Below, piece by piece: positions 42,574 to 45,119 of a stretch of 45,119 nucleotides of DNA. Made by a program: the position numbers and the translations under genes. The notes below the pieces were generated by a model. The model was not told the DNA's origin and did no database searches. It was given only the letters and a program-made list of their open reading frames with translations. The stretch lies in assembly GCA_036496585.1 (NCBI GenBank), contig DASXLB010000051.1, positions 1 to 45,119 on the forward strand, written 5' to 3'. Each line of letters opens with the position of its first letter. The first letter of the stretch is position 1. The DNA comes from Vicinamibacterales bacterium (GTDB taxonomy: Bacteria; Acidobacteriota; Vicinamibacteria; Vicinamibacterales; 2-12-FULL-66-21).

Positions 42574-44098
42574 ATTCTTTTTCCGACCCCGAAACAGCGC
42601 TCAAGTAGTTGAAAACCGGCAGCGTTACGCCGGTTCCAACAAGCCTTTTCCCGTCGAAACGAATCCCCTCCGGAAAAAACGCGTGCTGCAGGCGCTGCTT
42701 CTGAGCGAACGACGACTGGACCCAGAGGTTCGACGCGCTCGGTAGAACGCGTTCTGCGAAGGCCAGGATGCCTTCTACGTCCATTTCTTCGAGCTCGGTA
42801 GAGTGCCGGTCCATCTGCGCGATCGTGAGCTCCTCGCGCAGCTTGTCGCGGTGGCGGTCGTACGTGTCGATGTCGATCGACCGTTCGTAGAGGAACGCGG
42901 CTTCCAAACGGTCCAGCTTCTCGCGAATCGCTTTCTGCCGGCGCTCGATCTCAGCGACCCGTTGGGCGGCATCGGTCTTCAGTTCCCGCCAGGCGGGCAT
43001 CACCCGGTCCTTGACGAGGCGCATGAAGCCAGCTGTTGGCTGCAGGCGCGCGAGTTCCTCGACGAACAGCTCCTCGAGTTTGGCCTTGGTGATGTTCACC
43101 GCACGACAGCGGCCGCGACAGTGGTAGTACGCGTAGTAGTCGCTGCGTCCTTTCGACCAGCTCGCCGTCAGCGGTTTGCCGCACGTCTCGCAACGGGCGT
43201 AGCCGCGGAGCGGGAAGTCCGGATCGTTGCGCTGCTTCGGGGAGGTCACTTCGTAGCGACCATCGAGGATTCCTTGCACGCGGAAGAAGATCCTCTCTGT
43301 GATGAGCGGTTCGAAGTCGCCGCGTCTTGAGACTGCGAACTCGGGCACGTCGATCTGCGCGATGTAGGCGCGGTTCCGCAGCATGGCGTCGAATGTCTGC
43401 GACGGGACCGGCTTGCCACGTCTCGTCGTTAGGCCGAGAGCGTTGACGTTCTTGCGTACCTCGTGCTTGGTCAACCTTCCCGTCGCGAAATCCTGGAAGG
43501 CTCTTCGCATGAGCGGCGCGCGCTCCGGATCGGGAATCAGACTTGTCCCGGTTGTCCGGTGTGCGTTGAAGTAACCAAGGGGAGCGAGAAACGTCCAGCG
43601 TCCGAGCTCCAGGGCCGCCTTCATGCCGCCGCGCGTTCGCTCGGAGCGCACGTCGTTGTCGAACTGGGCGAACGCGGCCAGCACACCTTCCATCCATTTG
43701 CCGGTCGACGTGTCGTCGATCGGTTCCGTCGCAGAGCGCAGCGAGATCCCGAGAGACTTCAGATGCGCGCGTAGCGCGAAGTGGTCGTACTTGTCTCGCG
43801 CAAAGCGCGTCAGGTTGAAGACGACAACGAACTGGACATTCCCCTTGTTCGTGCGGCAGAACTGCAGCAGCTTCTGCAGCTCGGTGCGGTCGGCGGTCTT
43901 CGCGCTCTCCCCTTCCTCGCGGAATCGCGCGAGCACGTGGAAGCCCTGGCGCTGGCAGTACTCCTCGCAGGCCTTCAGCTGGGTCGGCAGACTCAGGTTC
44001 TCGGTCTGCTCCTTGGTGCTGACGCGCACGTAGATCACCGCGCCGACCATGTCCGGCAGCATAGACCCGCCGTGCGGCGATCGCAAGTTCGTGCGCAT
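42536..44098 (-). CDS. Large serine recombinase (site-specific integrase) overlapping tRNA-Ala
   Basis: 520 residues. The N-terminal resolvase domain begins AVIYVRVSTKEQTENLSLPTQLKACEEYC, with catalytic Ser27. LTRFARDKYDHFALRAHLKSLGI and the helix to about 150 follow. The recombinase domain is then GRWTFLAPLGYF to about 270, followed by a zinc ribbon (CETCGKPLTASWS...YYHCRGRC). A long coiled coil comes next (VAEIERRQKAIREKLDRLEAAFLYERSIDIDTYDRHRDKLREEL). The last 12 residues, LVDLTGIEPVTS, lie on the complement of the tRNA 3' half, and the stop is inside it. Starts at 44062 and 44050 are alternatives. It lies 3 bp after a small ORF on the same strand. Confidence 0.95.
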   Translation of the reverse strand: MRTNLRSPHGGSMLPDMVGAVIYVRVSTKEQTENLSLPTQLKACEEYCQRQGFHVLARFREEGESAKTADRTELQKLLQFCRTNKGNVQFVVVFNLTRFARDKYDHFALRAHLKSLGISLRSATEPIDDTSTGKWMEGVLAAFAQFDNDVRSERTRGGMKAALELGRWTFLAPLGYFNAHRTTGTSLIPDPERAPLMRRAFQDFATGRLTKHEVRKNVNALGLTTRRGKPVPSQTFDAMLRNRAYIAQIDVPEFAVSRRGDFEPLITERIFFRVQGILDGRYEVTSPKQRNDPDFPLRGYARCETCGKPLTASWSKGRSDYYAYYHCRGRCRAVNITKAKLEELFVEELARLQPTAGFMRLVKDRVMPAWRELKTDAAQRVAEIERRQKAIREKLDRLEAAFLYERSIDIDTYDRHRDKLREELTIAQMDRHSTELEEMDVEGILAFAERVLPSASNLWVQSSFAQKQRLQHAFFPEGIRFDGKRLVGTGVTLPVFNYLSAVSGSEKELVDLTGIEPVTS

Positions 44099-44101
44099 GC
44101 G

Positions 44102-44290
44102 CTAGTGAATCGTCGGGCGCTTCTCGTCGAGGAACATCTCGATCACGGCTTGAGCTACGGTGTCGGCACAGCGGCGGATTCGATCGACCTCGTCGTCGCG
44201 CAAGTCGATCGCTTCCTCGCCGAGCAGCTCGCGACACCGCTCCATCGAGATCTCGTCGTTGGTTTCGCCGGCTGGAAAGATCTCGTCCAT
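44102..44290 (-). CDS. Small acidic protein upstream of the recombinase (62 aa)
   Basis: It reads MDEIFPAGETNDEISMERC, then RELLGEEAIDLRDDEVDR and a helical end AQAVIEMFLDEKRPTIH. It is acidic and mostly helical. GGAG is 9 nt upstream of the ATG at 44290; a GTG at 44305 would add five residues. The 3-bp gap to the recombinase and same strand suggest a shared message, perhaps a directionality or control factor; that is inference. I do not recognise a named family. Confidence 0.7.
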   Translation of the reverse strand: MDEIFPAGETNDEISMERCRELLGEEAIDLRDDEVDRIRRCADTVAQAVIEMFLDEKRPTIH

Positions 44291-44636
44291 CGCAACGCAC
44301 TCCACAATCTGGCAATGGTTGTTGTGGTGTTGCGCTCAGGCCGTCGCGGGATTTGCCGAGACGTCCCAGTTAATGCGCTGACGAAGGCTTCTGCCGTCAT
44401 CACACGTCGCGCGATCCATCGCGCGACGATGTCACGCGCAATGACGTGACTGAGTTTGCTGGCGACCAGGGTGGGGCGTCCGGTTCGTGGCCCAAGAGCG
44501 ACGAGCGAACGAAGTCCGCAGGCGGAAGTGCGCGAAGCGGATGGGTGCTCTGGAGCACCGGCTAGAGATAGACAGGATACCGCGCGGATGTTGGAGCGTC
44601 AATCCGCCGTCGGCACAGTTACGGTAGAAGCGACGG
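44291..44636. other. 346-bp gap with palindromes, no confident gene
   Basis: A perfect 11-bp-arm palindrome CGTCGCGCGAT/ATCGCGCGACG lies at 44405-44428 with a 2-nt centre, and shorter arms GTCACG/CGTGAC at 44431-44450. A hairpin GGTGCTC/GAGCACC lies at 44544-44559. On the minus strand a frame without a good start reads RPTLVASKLSHVIARDIVAR and then WIARRVMTAEAFVSALTG across the first palindrome, which might be a remnant gene. Confidence 0.5.
44405..44428. repeat. 24-bp perfect palindrome in the integrated element
   Basis: Arms of 11 bp (CGTCGCGCGAT and its complement) flank CC. It stands about 115 bp upstream of the small ORF that precedes the recombinase, a place suited to an operator for the recombinase operon or a recombination site. 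Confidence 0.65.
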
Positions 44637-44858
44637 TCAGCGCTCTGACGGTTGGGCGCAGAAGAAGGCGACCAAGTCGCCGGCGGTCTTCACTCCACCG
44701 CGGAATGGGTTTGACTTTGTATCACGAATTGAGCGACCGGTTCGTGAGGCTACATCGGCCAACACATCGAGGTCGATATCGTCTGGATCCAGCCGGAGAT
44801 CTTCGATGAGTCTGTCGGTCGCTCGTACTGGGAAATCTGGATAGATCCAGCGCAGCTG
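44637..44858 (-). pseudogene. Truncated carrier-protein-like ORF (5' end cut by an IS element)
   Basis: Minus-strand frame of about 74 residues ending at TGA 44637. It reads LRWIYPDFPVRATDRLIEDL, RLDPDDIDLDVLADVASRTG and ends VKTAGDLVAFFCAQPSER. The spacing of an acidic helix DDIDL and a closing KTAGDLV resembles acyl-carrier-like folds such as DUF1493, though the serine carrier site is not obvious. No start codon exists before the transposase stop at 44889, which is in the same frame, so the 5' part seems to have been replaced by the insertion sequence. The assignment to a carrier fold is tentative. Confidence 0.5.
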
Positions 44859-45119
44859 ACGTCTCCCCGCCTTCAGTAGCGGATCCGCTTAGAGTCCGGC
44901 GGTTACTTTCGCCGTCTTCGTCGTCGCCGTCAATTGCTTTGCGTATGCGGTGGGCGTGAGCCCGCCGAGCCCCTTCTTCGGCCGTTCTTCGTTGTACTCA
45001 CGCCGCCAGGTTTCGATGACGACCTGGGCGTGCGCCAGGCTGGTGAACCAGTTCTCGTTCAAGCATTCATCGCGGAACCGGCCATTGAACGATTCGATGT
45101 ACGCATTCTGCGTCGGCTT
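44857..45119 (-). mobile_element. IS3-family insertion sequence, right part (continues beyond window)
   Basis: The transposase 3' end lies at 44889-45119. Between its stop and the truncated gene is a 31-bp stretch that begins TGACGTCTCCCC on the plus strand at 44857, a plausible IS terminus because IS3-family ends open TG and close CA. No second end is in the window to confirm it, and no target duplication can be seen. Confidence 0.6.
44889..45119 (-). CDS. IS3-family transposase OrfB, C-terminal part (5' end outside window)
   Basis: 76 residues of the rve integrase core are visible: KPTQNAYIESFNGRFRDECL, then NENWFTSLAHAQVVIETWRR and EYNEERPKKGLGGLTP. The glutamate in NAYIESFNGRFRDECLN is the last of the DDE triad. 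IS3-family transposases are made by frameshift fusion of OrfA and OrfB. The TAA stop is at 44889; the rest lies to the right. Confidence 0.93.
   Translation of the reverse strand, partial: KPTQNAYIESFNGRFRDECLNENWFTSLAHAQVVIETWRREYNEERPKKGLGGLTPTAYAKQLTATTKTAKVTAGL

Noticed and set aside
44456-44809. A 117-residue plus-strand ORF in the right-hand island.
   Set aside because: It starts with TTG, is arginine-rich with no pattern, and covers the opposite strand of the carrier-like fragment.

Overview
The window is GC-rich, densely packed bacterial DNA and looks chromosomal up to about 42.5 kb. It fits an acidobacterium, probably of the Vicinamibacteria type. The pointers are an ADOP-type orphan permease (33455-35890), heavy use of GTG and TTG starts, very short divergent gaps and many 4-bp ATGA/GTGA overlaps. 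This assignment is inference; no rRNA is present to settle it.

Layout. 1-6.7 kb: the 3' part of a RelA/SpoT gene, RidA and ribosomal protein L28 on the minus strand, an unknown 198-residue protein, a DksA/TraR-like zinc protein, Lon, and a histone-deacetylase-fold hydrolase coupled to lon. 6.7-11.6 kb (minus): ileS-lspA-rluD-NUDIX operon. 11.7-15 kb (plus): two adjacent M16 peptidase subunits, one with the catalytic motif and one without, then a HAD hydrolase. 15-19.7 kb (minus): seven-gene run thiD-moaE-moaD-prfA-prmC-HIT-GNAT, divergent from bioY. 20.3-25.2 kb (minus): aspA, an exported methyltransferase, a prenyl diphosphate synthase and a membrane phosphodiesterase, divergent from a class I fumarase. 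25.3-30.7 kb (plus): fumarase, nicotinate phosphoribosyltransferase, an ErpA-like Fe-S carrier, a PHP phosphoesterase, an ABC ATPase that has lost its catalytic motifs, and a HAD phosphatase behind a 9-codon leader ORF. 30.7-31.05 kb: a 30-bp tandem repeat cluster, a strong hairpin and a selenocysteine tRNA. 31-42.3 kb: YdcF-like, cold-shock, MobA-like, MarC, ADOP, arabinose isomerase, GlcG/HbpS-like, PQQ-like beta-propeller, ankyrin and DUF2780-like proteins.

From 42.5 kb to the right edge the sequence looks like a mobile element in a tRNA-Ala(GGC) gene. A large serine recombinase reads antisense into the tRNA 3' half. A small accessory ORF, an unexplained palindromic region, a truncated carrier-protein-like ORF and the 3' end of an IS3-family transposase follow.

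A recurring feature is a TATAAT-like -10 box ending only 6-9 nt before the start codon (M16, bioY, thiD, fumarase, aspA, erpA, the HAD leader ORF, the MobA-like gene, marC). This suggests frequent leaderless transcripts. At aspA/fumarase and thiD/bioY the two opposed -10 boxes overlap, so one small DNA segment would serve two genes. The tRNA-Sec implies that the organism makes selenoproteins, although no other selenocysteine gene lies in the window.
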